Source: Candidatus Methanomethylophilaceae archaeon (GTDB taxonomy: Archaea > Thermoplasmatota > Thermoplasmata > Methanomassiliicoccales > Methanomethylophilaceae). Taken from it: 31,437 bases of DNA. Numbering within the stretch: the stretch's first letter is position 1; each line of letters starts with the position of its first letter. The DNA lies in NCBI GenBank assembly GCA_023230065.1, contig JALNYB010000009.1, positions 1-31,437 of the forward strand, given 5' to 3'. Positions 15,326 through 23,291 of the stretch are shown in pieces. A program made the translations under genes and the position numbers. The notes below the pieces were generated by a model. It was given only the letters and a program-made list of their open reading frames with translations, made no database searches and was not told the DNA's origin.

Positions 15326-15875
15326 GCATATCGGCGTTTGTTATAACACCAATTATCTTTCCTTTTTTAGCTACTAGGACCGCATTACAATCTGACATCA
15401 TAGTAGTCACTGAAGTAATCGAAGTATTTTCTGTGACTACGGGAAACGATTCATCCATGATATTAGATACGATAGCATCTTTAAGTTCTTCCATTGTTTT
15501 TCCTTTTCTGAGGAGGTCGAATATTCCTCTTTCGGATACACTTCCTACGGGTGTATCTCCTGCCAGCACAGGTAATTGCGAGAACCCTGTGGTTCTCATG
15601 AGTTCTGTAGCTATGTGTACTTTCGCAGTGCTTTGTATCGTTACAACATCTTTGGATGCGACATCGGATGCTGTTATATCTCTTCTTCCGTCGTGGTGCA
15701 TACGTTCTAGTGTTTCAAAGAGTGTCACGACTGTATCGTAACTTGCTGCGATTCTTCCCCTTTCTATCTTTGCGATAGTGCTTTGGCTTATTCCGGATTC
15801 GTGTGCCAATTCTGTTTGTGTGATATCAAGGGTCTTCCTGATCTTTCTAATTTCGGAAGCGGAAGGGAATTTCAT
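15312..15875 (-). CDS. HTH (XRE family) regulator with two CBS domains
   Basis: This is a cytoplasmic DNA-binding regulator of 187 residues. An XRE-type helix-turn-helix occupies about residues 5-55 (EIRKIRKTLDITQTELAHES, then GISQSTIAKIERGR). A CBS pair follows, from about residue 67 (ASKDVVTIQSTAKVHIATEL) and from about residue 130 (DESFPVVTENTSITSVTTMM). CBS pairs bind adenosyl compounds such as AMP, ATP or S-adenosylmethionine. The start at 15875 gives MKFPSASEIRK, matching the family; the in-frame start 14 codons upstream lies inside the promoter region. It is divergent from the SAM synthetase gene and overlaps the end of rnz. Its ligand and targets are not known. Confidence 0.88.
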   Translation of the reverse strand: MKFPSASEIRKIRKTLDITQTELAHESGISQSTIAKIERGRIAASYDTVVTLFETLERMHHDGRRDITASDVASKDVVTIQSTAKVHIATELMRTTGFSQLPVLAGDTPVGSVSERGIFDLLRKGKTMEELKDAIVSNIMDESFPVVTENTSITSVTTMMSDCNAVLVAKKGKIIGVITNADMLKLV

Positions 15876-15892
15876 ATAGAAGTAATCAAAAT

Positions 15893-15943
15893 ATTCATAT
15901 AAGAATACATTTGTCAATTTTATTTATTAATAAAGAATTATTA
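15893..15943. promoter_or_regulatory. Shared promoter region of the HTH-CBS gene and SAM synthetase, with two inverted repeats
   Basis: ATTC-ATATAA-GAAT (15893-15906) is a near-palindrome, and TAATAA-AGAA-TTATTA (15928-15943) is a perfect 6-bp inverted repeat. The AT-rich stretch 15918-15933 offers TATA boxes in both directions. All of this is AT-rich, so the repeats may be chance. Confidence 0.35.
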
Positions 15944-15998
15944 CTACATCTCGAATCAAATCTATCGCCGGATAATTTCGGCAAATGGAGATATAAAA

Positions 15999-17225
15999 AT
16001 GGCTAAGAAGAATATCTATGTAAACGGCGTGAATGAGATACCCCTTCCCGAGAGGAAGATTGAGATTGTAGAAAGAAAAGGAATCGGTCACCCCGATAGT
16101 GTCGCAGACGCACTCGCAGAAGAAGTATCAAGAGCACTCTGCAAGATGTACATCAAAGAGGTTGGACACGTTCTTCATCATAACACCGACGAGACACAGA
16201 TCTGCGCAGGACAGGCAGCACCTAAGTTCGGTGGCGGATGTATAATCGATCCTTCATACATTCTCCTAGTAGGACGTACAACAACGCACATCGATGATGG
16301 AAATGATGTAAAATCTCTTCCATGTAAACCCGTTGCACTTGCAGCAGCCAGGAAATATCTCGATAAGACTTTCCCAAATCTAGACGTAGACTCCGAGGTA
16401 GTTGTCGATGCGAGGATAGGAATGGGTTCAGATGACCTTACCGGTGTTTATAAAGCATCAGGTCATCTCGCAAATGATACCTCATTCGGTGTCGGCTATG
16501 CTCCATTCTCAATAACAGATAAGCTCACCCTCAAAACAGAAGAATTCATCAACGGAAAGATGAAAAAGAAGATTCCTGCATCAGGACAGGATGTCAAGGT
16601 CATGGCATCAAGGGTTAGTAACAAAGTTACACTCACTGTTGCCTGTGCAATGATCGATAAATACATCGAGGATGCGGGGGCATACGAATCCAATATAAAA
16701 CAGATGTACGATGAGATCTACGACAATGGTTTGAAGATCATCGGAGATCAAAAGGTCGATCTCAAGATCGATATTAACACCGGTGATGATTACAAGAGAA
16801 AAGTCTATTACCTCACATGTACCGGAATGTCTCAGGAGATGGGAGATGATGGATCCGTAGGAAGAGGAAACAGGTGTAATGGTTTGATAACACCATACAG
16901 GCCTATGTCGATGGAAGCAACTTCAGGAAAGAACCCCATAACACACATCGGAAAGATCTACAATATCATGTCTAAGCTTATAGCAGATGATGTTGCAAAG
17001 AAGGTTACCGATGAAGCAGAGATCCGCGTAAGACTTCTTTCACAGATCGGAAAGCCTGTTTCTGAGCCTCTCAACGCATCGGTTGACATTGTTGCGCAGG
17101 GTATGGATTCTAATCCTAAGTTCCACACATGGAAATCCGAGGCCGAGGCTATTACAGCGGATTGGTTGGATAATGTTGATAAGGTAACAGAGCTTATCGT
17201 CAACGGTAAGGTTAGGACATTCTGA
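15999..17225 (+). CDS. mat: S-adenosylmethionine synthetase, archaeal type
   Basis: This enzyme makes S-adenosylmethionine from methionine and ATP. It belongs to the archaeal family, which is very diverged from bacterial MetK. The 408 residues show [20 protein letters not shown] near the N-terminus, [30 protein letters not shown], and [20 protein letters not shown] with the nucleotide-binding Gly-rich loop. GGAGAT (15987-15992) precedes the ATG by six bases. A small hairpin (GCCG 15967-15970 with CGGC 15979-15982) lies just before the ribosome binding site. It is divergent from the HTH-CBS regulator. Confidence 0.97.
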   Translation: MAKKNIYVNGVNEIPLPERKIEIVERKGIGHPDSVADALAEEVSRALCKMYIKEVGHVLHHNTDETQICAGQAAPKFGGGCIIDPSYILLVGRTTTHIDDGNDVKSLPCKPVALAAARKYLDKTFPNLDVDSEVVVDARIGMGSDDLTGVYKASGHLANDTSFGVGYAPFSITDKLTLKTEEFINGKMKKKIPASGQDVKVMASRVSNKVTLTVACAMIDKYIEDAGAYESNIKQMYDEIYDNGLKIIGDQKVDLKIDINTGDDYKRKVYYLTCTGMSQEMGDDGSVGRGNRCNGLITPYRPMSMEATSGKNPITHIGKIYNIMSKLIADDVAKKVTDEAEIRVRLLSQIGKPVSEPLNASVDIVAQGMDSNPKFHTWKSEAEAITADWLDNVDKVTELIVNGKVRTF

Positions 17226-17263
17226 TTTATATCGAATGAAGTGGCTTTAGGATACCGTTAAAC

Positions 17264-17848
17264 ATGAAGATAATGGAAGTTCCCCAGTTCGGACCGATGT
17301 TTCGTTTCAGTGATGCGAATATCTATTGGGCGCTTTACCTGCTTTCTGATGGAAGAAGGATAGGCAGGAAGAAACTCGCAGATATGGTAGGTATTGGCGA
17401 GGGAAGTATGCGCAGGATAGTTGATACGCTGAAGGAATGGGGTTTCATCCTCGTCAAACAGACGGGGATAACCATTACCAAAGCAGGCATGTCTTTCCTT
17501 GATCAGATACCTGTTAGGATTGTTGATGTGCAACTTGGAGAATCGACTGTGGGTGAGTTCACTCAAGGTGTTGTAGTCCTCGGTGTTTCGAACAAGATCC
17601 ACAACGGTATGCAACAACGTGATGCAGGCATAAAGGTAGGTGCGCAAGGCTGTACAACGGTTGTGATCAGGGACGGTATCCTTTTGATACCCCCAGATTG
17701 GAACCTCGATCGCGAGAGTCCTGAAATCGCTTACAGGATACGTAAAGATGCAGGATTGACTCAGGATGACGTTCTAATCGTCGGAAGTGGTCAAACTCAT
17801 TCAATGGCTGTGGAAGCGGCTCTTAACGCGGCATTTGAGCTTATCTGA
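17264..17848 (+). CDS. Winged-helix regulator with DUF4443 domain
   Basis: The 194-residue protein has an N-terminal winged helix (about residues 17-75: NIYWALYLLSDGRRIGRKKL through MRRIVDTLKEWGFILV) and a C-terminal DUF4443-type domain. The latter includes VVVLGVSNKIHNGMQQRDAG, AQGCTTVVIRDG and a late DDVLIVGSGQT. The family is archaeal and is taken to be transcriptional regulators that may sense a small molecule through the C-terminal domain; no ligand is known to me. The start could be the ATG at 17264 or at 17273. It follows the SAM synthetase by 38 bases, so it may be read from the same mRNA, although this is not certain. Confidence 0.8.
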   Translation: MKIMEVPQFGPMFRFSDANIYWALYLLSDGRRIGRKKLADMVGIGEGSMRRIVDTLKEWGFILVKQTGITITKAGMSFLDQIPVRIVDVQLGESTVGEFTQGVVVLGVSNKIHNGMQQRDAGIKVGAQGCTTVVIRDGILLIPPDWNLDRESPEIAYRIRKDAGLTQDDVLIVGSGQTHSMAVEAALNAAFELI

Positions 17849-17887
17849 AAGTAAAACTATTTCCAATTCTAAATTTTTACAAGTCTT

Positions 17888-18850
17888 ATGAAACACCTCT
17901 ATAGTTTTTCTGTATGTCAGCCCCTCACGGAACTGTCGGAAAATGTATCAGAGATATCTTCGTGTTTGAAGTCTATCGGATGCGATGGATTGGAATTGTT
18001 AACATTGTTTGAAAATGTTCCAGAGCAGTATATTCCCTATTCTCCTTCCGTACATCTTCCATTTGCTATTGATTGGTATAGAGCTTGGTGCGGCAATACT
18101 CCTAAGGACGAGTTCGATGAAGACAACGTGAAATATGTTCTTTTTGGAAGAGATAGAGAAGAGATGGTGAGGAATATTCGTTCGGGTATTGTCTTTGCTT
18201 CTGTCTTAAGACCGGCTTATGGTGTTATGCATGCTGGGAACACGAACATAGATCAGGTGATGTTACGTAAACATACGGATGACGACCATAAGGTCCTCGA
18301 CGCATTCTGTGATATGATGAACCAAGTTGTTTCTGAATTTCCAAACGGAGAACCGCCGTTTAAGATAGCATTTGAGAATCTTTGGTGGTCTGGCCTTAAA
18401 TTGAAGGAACCGTGGGAATACAAACTTATAGAGAATAAGATAGAATTTGATAATTGGGGATTTTGTCTTGATACTGGACATATGATGAATACTCTTTCTG
18501 ATGCATATAATGAGACCTCTGTGATTGACAGTTTATTGAAGATATTCGATAGATTTCCGATAGATATGAAGGAACGTATTGGAACGATGCATTTTCATAT
18601 GAGCACGTCCGCAGAATATAGGAACACATTCGAAACTTCGGAGCGCCCTAGATCAGAGTCTATTCTCAAGACCTTAGAGAGATCGTATCCTCATGTTATG
18701 AAGATAGATCAACACAGACCGTTTACAGACTCCAGATGTATACAGTTGGTAGAAGCGCTGGAACCAGATTTTGTAACACATGAAATGGTAGGGGCAGGAT
18801 CCAAGGACCCAATAGCCGATTTTGTTCAACAACGTTCTCTGTTTAGATGA
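17888..18850 (+). CDS. TIM-barrel protein of the sugar isomerase / AP endonuclease 2 superfamily
   Basis: The 320 residues look like a xylose-isomerase-like TIM barrel. Strand-end motifs are spaced along the chain: PSVHLPFAIDWYRAWCG, GVMHAGN, IAFENLWW with a likely metal-binding Glu, FCLDTGHMMN with Asp and His, GTMHFHMS with His, and MKIDQHRPF. These suit a divalent-metal site for a sugar or related isomerase. The substrate cannot be deduced. Neighbours (the DUF4443 regulator upstream and L40e downstream) give no pathway. There is no clear Shine-Dalgarno sequence before the ATG. Confidence 0.75.
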   Translation: MKHLYSFSVCQPLTELSENVSEISSCLKSIGCDGLELLTLFENVPEQYIPYSPSVHLPFAIDWYRAWCGNTPKDEFDEDNVKYVLFGRDREEMVRNIRSGIVFASVLRPAYGVMHAGNTNIDQVMLRKHTDDDHKVLDAFCDMMNQVVSEFPNGEPPFKIAFENLWWSGLKLKEPWEYKLIENKIEFDNWGFCLDTGHMMNTLSDAYNETSVIDSLLKIFDRFPIDMKERIGTMHFHMSTSAEYRNTFETSERPRSESILKTLERSYPHVMKIDQHRPFTDSRCIQLVEALEPDFVTHEMVGAGSKDPIADFVQQRSLFR

Positions 18851-18864
18851 TGTTCTGTCGAATC

Positions 18865-18873
18865 CTATAAATA
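18865..18873 (+). promoter_or_regulatory. TATA box of rpl40e
   Basis: CTATAAATA lies 36-44 bases before the ATG at 18909. GAGG (18897-18900) is the ribosome binding site in a short leader. Confidence 0.65.
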
Positions 18874-18908
18874 ATACTTCTATAATGAGACTGCCAGAGG
18901 AATAAAAG

Positions 18909-19058
18909 ATGGCACGCTTCAAAGAGGCCGAACACAGGCTCCTTGACAAATCCGTTTGCATGAATTGCTACGCAACGAATCCACCAAAGGCAGCTAAATG
19001 TCGTAAATGTGGATATAGCAATCTCAGGCCTAAGGCTAAAGAGAGCAGGAAGCAGTAA
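18909..19058 (+). CDS. rpl40e: 50S ribosomal protein L40e
   Basis: This 49-residue zinc-ribbon protein of the large subunit begins [20 protein letters not shown]. It has CMNC and CRKC as the zinc ligands and a basic C-terminus ([11 protein letters not shown]). In eukaryotes its counterpart is made as a ubiquitin fusion; here it is free-standing, as is normal in archaea. It is a single gene with its own TATA box and a T-rich terminator. Confidence 0.95.
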   Translation: MARFKEAEHRLLDKSVCMNCYATNPPKAAKCRKCGYSNLRPKAKESRKQ

Positions 19059-19073
19059 ATCTGCTTCAATTCA

Positions 19074-19118
19074 TTTTTTCGGTCGTGCGGCCGATTTCAT
19101 TTGTTTGAGCTTCGGCTC
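19074..19118 (+). terminator. Terminator region after rpl40e
   Basis: Six T (19074-19079) are followed by hairpins CGGTC/GGCCG (19080-19093) and GAGC-TTCG-GCTC (19107-19118), the second with a stable UUCG-type tetraloop. Confidence 0.5.
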
Positions 19119-19217
19119 TGCAAATTGTTATTAATCACAATATAGATATTTTTACGTGTTTTAATATAGTTCAAAGATAGTCTAGAATTTAGGCATCCGT
19201 TCCTAGGAAGTATTTGG

Positions 19218-20129
19218 ATGAAGGTTTTGATTATTGATGACAACGTCGCCATCCAGGAGATCTTGAAGGAGATCTTGATCGATGCTGATTATGAGGTAGA
19301 GACTGCAGATACTGTAGATGTTGCAGTAGGCAAAGTGGTCAGTTCTGAATATGATTTCATAATTCTTGATGTGGATATGTTAGGAGGAGATGGATTCGGT
19401 ATCATCGACAGGGTCCATGAGGAAGACGTATCTAGAAAAATGAGTGTTATAATTCTAAGGACTGGAGATGAGCAGATTCCAACAGATAATGCATTCATCA
19501 AAGGTCACATACAAAAACCATTCAAATCGTCGGATGTATTAGACGCTATAGATGCGGTAAAAGCCCTAAGTATGCCACAAGAGGAAGTGGTTAAACAGAA
19601 AAAAGAATATCGTCATTTTAAAAAGAAAGACGCAGTTCAGACTGTAAAAAGTCTTGCTGAGAGAAAGATTGTATTTGGAGAATCATATGTTCTTTTTGAG
19701 GACAATTCTAAAGCCGTTGCTGATGTGATACTTTCATTCGGCCAGGAAGGATATGATATCATGTTGATAACATCTGGAAAGGTAAAGGCTACGCAGGAGC
19801 GTTATAGAGGCTCAAATATCGATATACGTACGCTGTCATCTAAGCCCAGAGGTGGATATTTCAACGTCTATAAACTCGGAACGATGATATCAAACATAAT
19901 TTCCTTTGTGAATGAAAAGGAACGTCCAGTAATAGTATTCGACAATCTTAATCAGTTGATCGATAGGAATGGAATGAATTCTGTGTTCATGATGTTACAC
20001 CAGGTTTTTTTGGTCGAAACAGATAAAAAACATACTTTTGTAGTTTCAGTTAGCACAAGAGATTTCACAGAGAAGGATAAGAATATTCTTCTGGATCACT
20101 TGAATTATTATAATCCGATTGAGGAATAA
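19218..20129 (+). CDS. Response regulator: receiver domain plus DUF835-like domain
   Basis: The N-terminal receiver (about residues 1-120) has the acidic pair in LIIDDN, the phospho-acceptor Asp in FIILDVDMLGGDGFG, and the conserved Lys in IQKPF. After a charged linker, residues 150-300 resemble DUF835 (GESYVLFEDNSKAVADVIL, PVIVFDNLNQLIDRNG), a domain common in archaeal signalling proteins and of unknown output. No DNA-binding domain or histidine kinase is present. A TATA-like TTTAATATAG (19160-19169) and AGGAAG (19205-19210) precede the ATG. Enolase begins two bases after the stop, so the two are co-transcribed. Confidence 0.85.
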   Translation: MKVLIIDDNVAIQEILKEILIDADYEVETADTVDVAVGKVVSSEYDFIILDVDMLGGDGFGIIDRVHEEDVSRKMSVIILRTGDEQIPTDNAFIKGHIQKPFKSSDVLDAIDAVKALSMPQEEVVKQKKEYRHFKKKDAVQTVKSLAERKIVFGESYVLFEDNSKAVADVILSFGQEGYDIMLITSGKVKATQERYRGSNIDIRTLSSKPRGGYFNVYKLGTMISNIISFVNEKERPVIVFDNLNQLIDRNGMNSVFMMLHQVFLVETDKKHTFVVSVSTRDFTEKDKNILLDHLNYYNPIEE

Positions 20130-20131
20130 TC

Positions 20132-21400
20132 ATGATGAAGATCGAGAAAGTTTGGGCAAGAGAAATATTGGATTCCAGAGGGAATCCCACTGTTGAAGTT
20201 GAATTGACCGTTCACGGTCATAAGATAGTTGCTTCTGCACCCTCAGGGGCATCCACAGGAACATGGGAAGCATATGAGCTTCGTGATGGTGAAAAAAGAT
20301 ACGGCGGAAAGGGAGTTCAGAAAGCCGTCGAGAACGTTCGTAACGATATTAATAAAGCATTGATAGGAATGGACCCTACGGATCAGAGGGCTGTAGATGA
20401 TGCACTCATTGATCTAGATGGTACAGATAATAAGAAGAAACTTGGCGGAAATGCTACAACAGCAGTATCGTTTGCAGTGGCCAAAGCAGGTGCAATGGTA
20501 GATGGCATATCTGTTTATCAGCACATCGGAAAAGATCATGTTACCCTTCCGGTGCCCATGTTCAATATAATAAATGGCGGAAAGCATGCAGGCGGAGATT
20601 TGAAGATACAAGAATGTATGATCATTCCGGCTGGTGCACCGTCATTTTCAGAATGTCTCAGGATGTCTTCTGAAATTTATATGGAATTAAAATCTATTCT
20701 CAAAAAGAAATATGGTGCTAGTGCTGTGAATATTGGAGATGAGGGTGGATTCGCGCCTCCACTCAACACAGTATCTGAAGCATTAGAAACTATTGTAGGT
20801 GCAATTTCAGGTTCTGGATACTCTCCAGGAAAAGATGTTTTCTTATCCATTGATGCAGCGTCTTCAGAATTCTACGATAATGGGGTTTATGAAGTTGATG
20901 GAATGAAGCTTACAGCAGGAGAACTTGCAGATCATTACAAGGCTCTAACCAAGAGTTATCCACTCATAAGCATCGAGGATCCGTTTCAGGAAGATGATTT
21001 TGATACCACTGCAGAATTGACAAAGATGATAGGCAGGAAAGTACAGATTGTAGGTGACGATCTATTTGTTACCAATACAAGGCGCCTTTGCAAAGGTATC
21101 GAGATGGGTGCAGCTAACGCACTTCTCTTGAAGGTCAATCAGATCGGAACCATTTCTGAGGCCGGAGATGCGGCTCAGATGAGTTTTGACAATGGATATA
21201 ATGTCATCGTGTCTCATCGTTCTGGAGAGACAGAGGATACAACAATTGCGGATCTGTCTGTCGGATGGGGATCAGGAGAGATCAAGACCGGAGCACCGGC
21301 TCGTGGAGAGAGGACAGCAAAATACAATCGTCTTCTTAGAATCGAAGAGGAGCTTGGTTCAAAGGCAAAGTTCCCAGGAAAGAAAGTTTTCAAAGTTTGA
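20132..21400 (+). CDS. eno: Enolase
   Basis: This enzyme interconverts 2-phosphoglycerate and phosphoenolpyruvate in glycolysis and gluconeogenesis. The 422 residues contain REILDSRGNPTVEVE, SGASTGTWEA, PMFNIINGGKHAGG, NIGDEGGFAPP, the metal ligands in SIDAASSEF, SIEDPFQEDD and VGDDLFVTN, then LLKVNQIGT with the catalytic Lys and SHRSGETEDT. All catalytic residues appear present. ATG at 20132 or 20135 may start it. It follows the response regulator closely, and pncB starts nine bases after its stop, making a probable three-gene unit. Confidence 0.98.
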   Translation: MMKIEKVWAREILDSRGNPTVEVELTVHGHKIVASAPSGASTGTWEAYELRDGEKRYGGKGVQKAVENVRNDINKALIGMDPTDQRAVDDALIDLDGTDNKKKLGGNATTAVSFAVAKAGAMVDGISVYQHIGKDHVTLPVPMFNIINGGKHAGGDLKIQECMIIPAGAPSFSECLRMSSEIYMELKSILKKKYGASAVNIGDEGGFAPPLNTVSEALETIVGAISGSGYSPGKDVFLSIDAASSEFYDNGVYEVDGMKLTAGELADHYKALTKSYPLISIEDPFQEDDFDTTAELTKMIGRKVQIVGDDLFVTNTRRLCKGIEMGAANALLLKVNQIGTISEAGDAAQMSFDNGYNVIVSHRSGETEDTTIADLSVGWGSGEIKTGAPARGERTAKYNRLLRIEEELGSKAKFPGKKVFKV

Positions 21401-21409
21401 TGTGATATC

Positions 21410-22597
21410 ATGGAAAAGCTGTTTATTGCCGACGATAAGGATGTAGCTGACGGATATACAATGGACGTTTATTTTGAACGTACCAAACGCATCCTCGAGG
21501 CAAGCGGATTGGCAGATGTCAAAGTATGTGCAGAGTTCACAGGTAGTTCTCTTCCAAAAGGTTGGGATTGGGCTGTATTTTGCGGATTGGAAGAGGTTGT
21601 TCGTTTGATGGAAGGCCGTCCGATATCGATATCTGCAATTCCTGAGGGGACCATATTCAAGCCAAGGTCTGCCGAAAGTGTCAGAGTACCTCTAATGAAC
21701 ATATTCGGAAGATATACTGATTTTGGTGTCATGGAGACTGCGATGCTTGGTATGCTATGTCAGCCGTCAGGTATCGCCACAGCAGCAGCCCGTGTGAAGA
21801 TAGCTGCCAAGAACAAGACAGTGCTCGCATTCGGCAATAGAAGAATGCATCCTGCTATAGCAGGTGTATTGGATCGTTCCTGTTACATAGGAGGCTGTGA
21901 TGGTGTTTCTTCAAGAATGGGAGGAGATATAATCGGAAAAGAACCTGTAGGGACAGTTCCTCATGCTTTGATGCTTCTAATGGGAAGTAATGAGGCGGCA
22001 TTCAGGGCTTTTGATAAGATCATAGAACCGGAGGTGCCGCGTATTATGCTTATCGATACATTCTCTGATGAACGTGCAGCAGCGTTAGATGCCTGTAGGA
22101 TTATCAAGGACCTAAAAGGCGTAAGGCTAGATACTCCGGGATCAAGAAGAGGAAGTTACAAAGAGCTTATCAATGAGGTCCGTTGGGAATTGGATATGCA
22201 TGGATTCAAGGATGTCAGCATAATTGTGTCCGGAGGTCTCGATGAGAAATCTATTTCGGAGATCGTAGATACTAGTGTTTCAGGGTTCGGAGTCGGTACA
22301 TCGATCAGCAATGCACCCACATTGGATCTTTCTATGGATATTGCAGAAAAAGATGGAGCTCCCGTATCCAAAAGAGGAAAGTTTGGTGGAAGGAAATATA
22401 CTTATCGTTGTCCAACTTGTTTCGATATGGGCGTTTCGCTTTCACCTGATGATGAAATCAAATGTAAATGCGGATGTATGATGCAGATGATAGAGAAAGA
22501 GGTTATGAAGAACGGGAAGCGTGTGGGGGATGTCAGGACCCCTGATGAGATTCGTTCTTATGTGCTTAAACAGCTAAAACAGATTGGAGAATTGTGA
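21410..22597 (+). CDS. pncB: Nicotinate phosphoribosyltransferase
   Basis: This enzyme joins nicotinate and PRPP to give nicotinate mononucleotide in NAD salvage. The 395 residues resemble the archaeal enzyme known from Thermoplasma. Motifs include FTGSSLPKGWDWAVFCGLEE, GRYTDFGVMETAMLGMLCQP, FGNRRMHPAI, LDTPGSRRGSYKELINEVRW, VSGGLDEKSI and GVGTSISNAP, which line the phosphate and PRPP site. A C-terminal zinc ribbon (YRCPTC, KCKCGC) near residues 340-365 is typical of the archaeal form. It is the last gene of the response regulator-eno-pncB unit. Confidence 0.93.
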   Translation: MEKLFIADDKDVADGYTMDVYFERTKRILEASGLADVKVCAEFTGSSLPKGWDWAVFCGLEEVVRLMEGRPISISAIPEGTIFKPRSAESVRVPLMNIFGRYTDFGVMETAMLGMLCQPSGIATAAARVKIAAKNKTVLAFGNRRMHPAIAGVLDRSCYIGGCDGVSSRMGGDIIGKEPVGTVPHALMLLMGSNEAAFRAFDKIIEPEVPRIMLIDTFSDERAAALDACRIIKDLKGVRLDTPGSRRGSYKELINEVRWELDMHGFKDVSIIVSGGLDEKSISEIVDTSVSGFGVGTSISNAPTLDLSMDIAEKDGAPVSKRGKFGGRKYTYRCPTCFDMGVSLSPDDEIKCKCGCMMQMIEKEVMKNGKRVGDVRTPDEIRSYVLKQLKQIGEL

Positions 22598-22822
22598 AGA
22601 AACGTTATTTTTATGCTAAAAACTCCTTATTTTCATTATTTAAACCTTTTTATAAAAAACACATGAATTCCATCCAATTTATGTTGTTTAAATACCTTAT
22701 TTTTCTTTGGTAACAGAAAGCTTATATCTCTTCTAGTGATAGTCAGAATTTGTATTTGTCTGTCGCGAAATAGGTGGGATCTTGACGCAAATAGCAAAGA
22801 AAAAAAACAGGGGTATTGCTAA

Positions 22823-23095
22823 TTGAATAACGATAGATCATTTGGTTCATCGATTCCATCCACGAAGGGACACATATGCACGTTGGATAATGTTAGTGCC
22901 AGCAGTTTTTTGAAGATTTATTGTTCATGTGGTCGTATAATCGGTTTAGATAAATCTGAGATGAAAATAAAGATGAAACTCGGAAAGAGTCTCGAATGTG
23001 TTTCTTGTAGGAATGCGCGTATCTCACGTGAACTTGATGCTCTTGACAAATCTTTTTATGGCGTCGAGGAAGAAGATACCTTTTGTGATTTTTGA
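22823..23095 (+). CDS. Small zinc-ribbon-type protein, unknown function
   Basis: I do not recognise this 90-residue protein. It has YCSCG (C34, C36) and CVSC (C59, C62), which could form a zinc ribbon, plus C19 near the N-terminus and C88 near the end. Between the cysteine pairs is a Lys-rich strand (KSEMKIKMKLGKS), and the C-terminus is acidic. The start appears to be TTG at 22823 with GGGGT upstream. TTATATC (22722-22728) is a possible TATA box, which would leave a leader of about 70 bases. The upstream gap 22598-22721 is AT-rich with no feature seen. It stands alone before the convergent topA. Confidence 0.6.
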   Translation: MNNDRSFGSSIPSTKGHICTLDNVSASSFLKIYCSCGRIIGLDKSEMKIKMKLGKSLECVSCRNARISRELDALDKSFYGVEEEDTFCDF

Positions 23096-23260
23096 TGAAA
23101 CAACGGCTTCAATGAAAAGCAATTGAAGTAATACGTTTTATATAATAAGTATGTATTAAAAAATATATTTCAAGCTCGTAGTATCTAGTATTAACTTAAC
23201 GGGTCTAATAATATTTTGACGCGTGGCATATGTCTTTTTTCCAAGGATCAAATCAGATGC

Positions 23261-23276
23261 AATAATAATAAAAAAG
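23261..23276 (-). terminator. T-rich end of the topA transcript
   Basis: On the minus strand TTTTTTATTATTATT begins about 15 bases after the topA stop. It is a T-tract of the kind that ends archaeal transcripts, without a clear hairpin. Confidence 0.35.
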
Positions 23277-23291
23277 TTTAGATTTAAATTT

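Noticed and set aside
15876-15917. 14-residue extension of the HTH-CBS protein
   Set aside because: It falls on the predicted promoter and transcription start, and the helix-turn-helix family starts at the inner Met.
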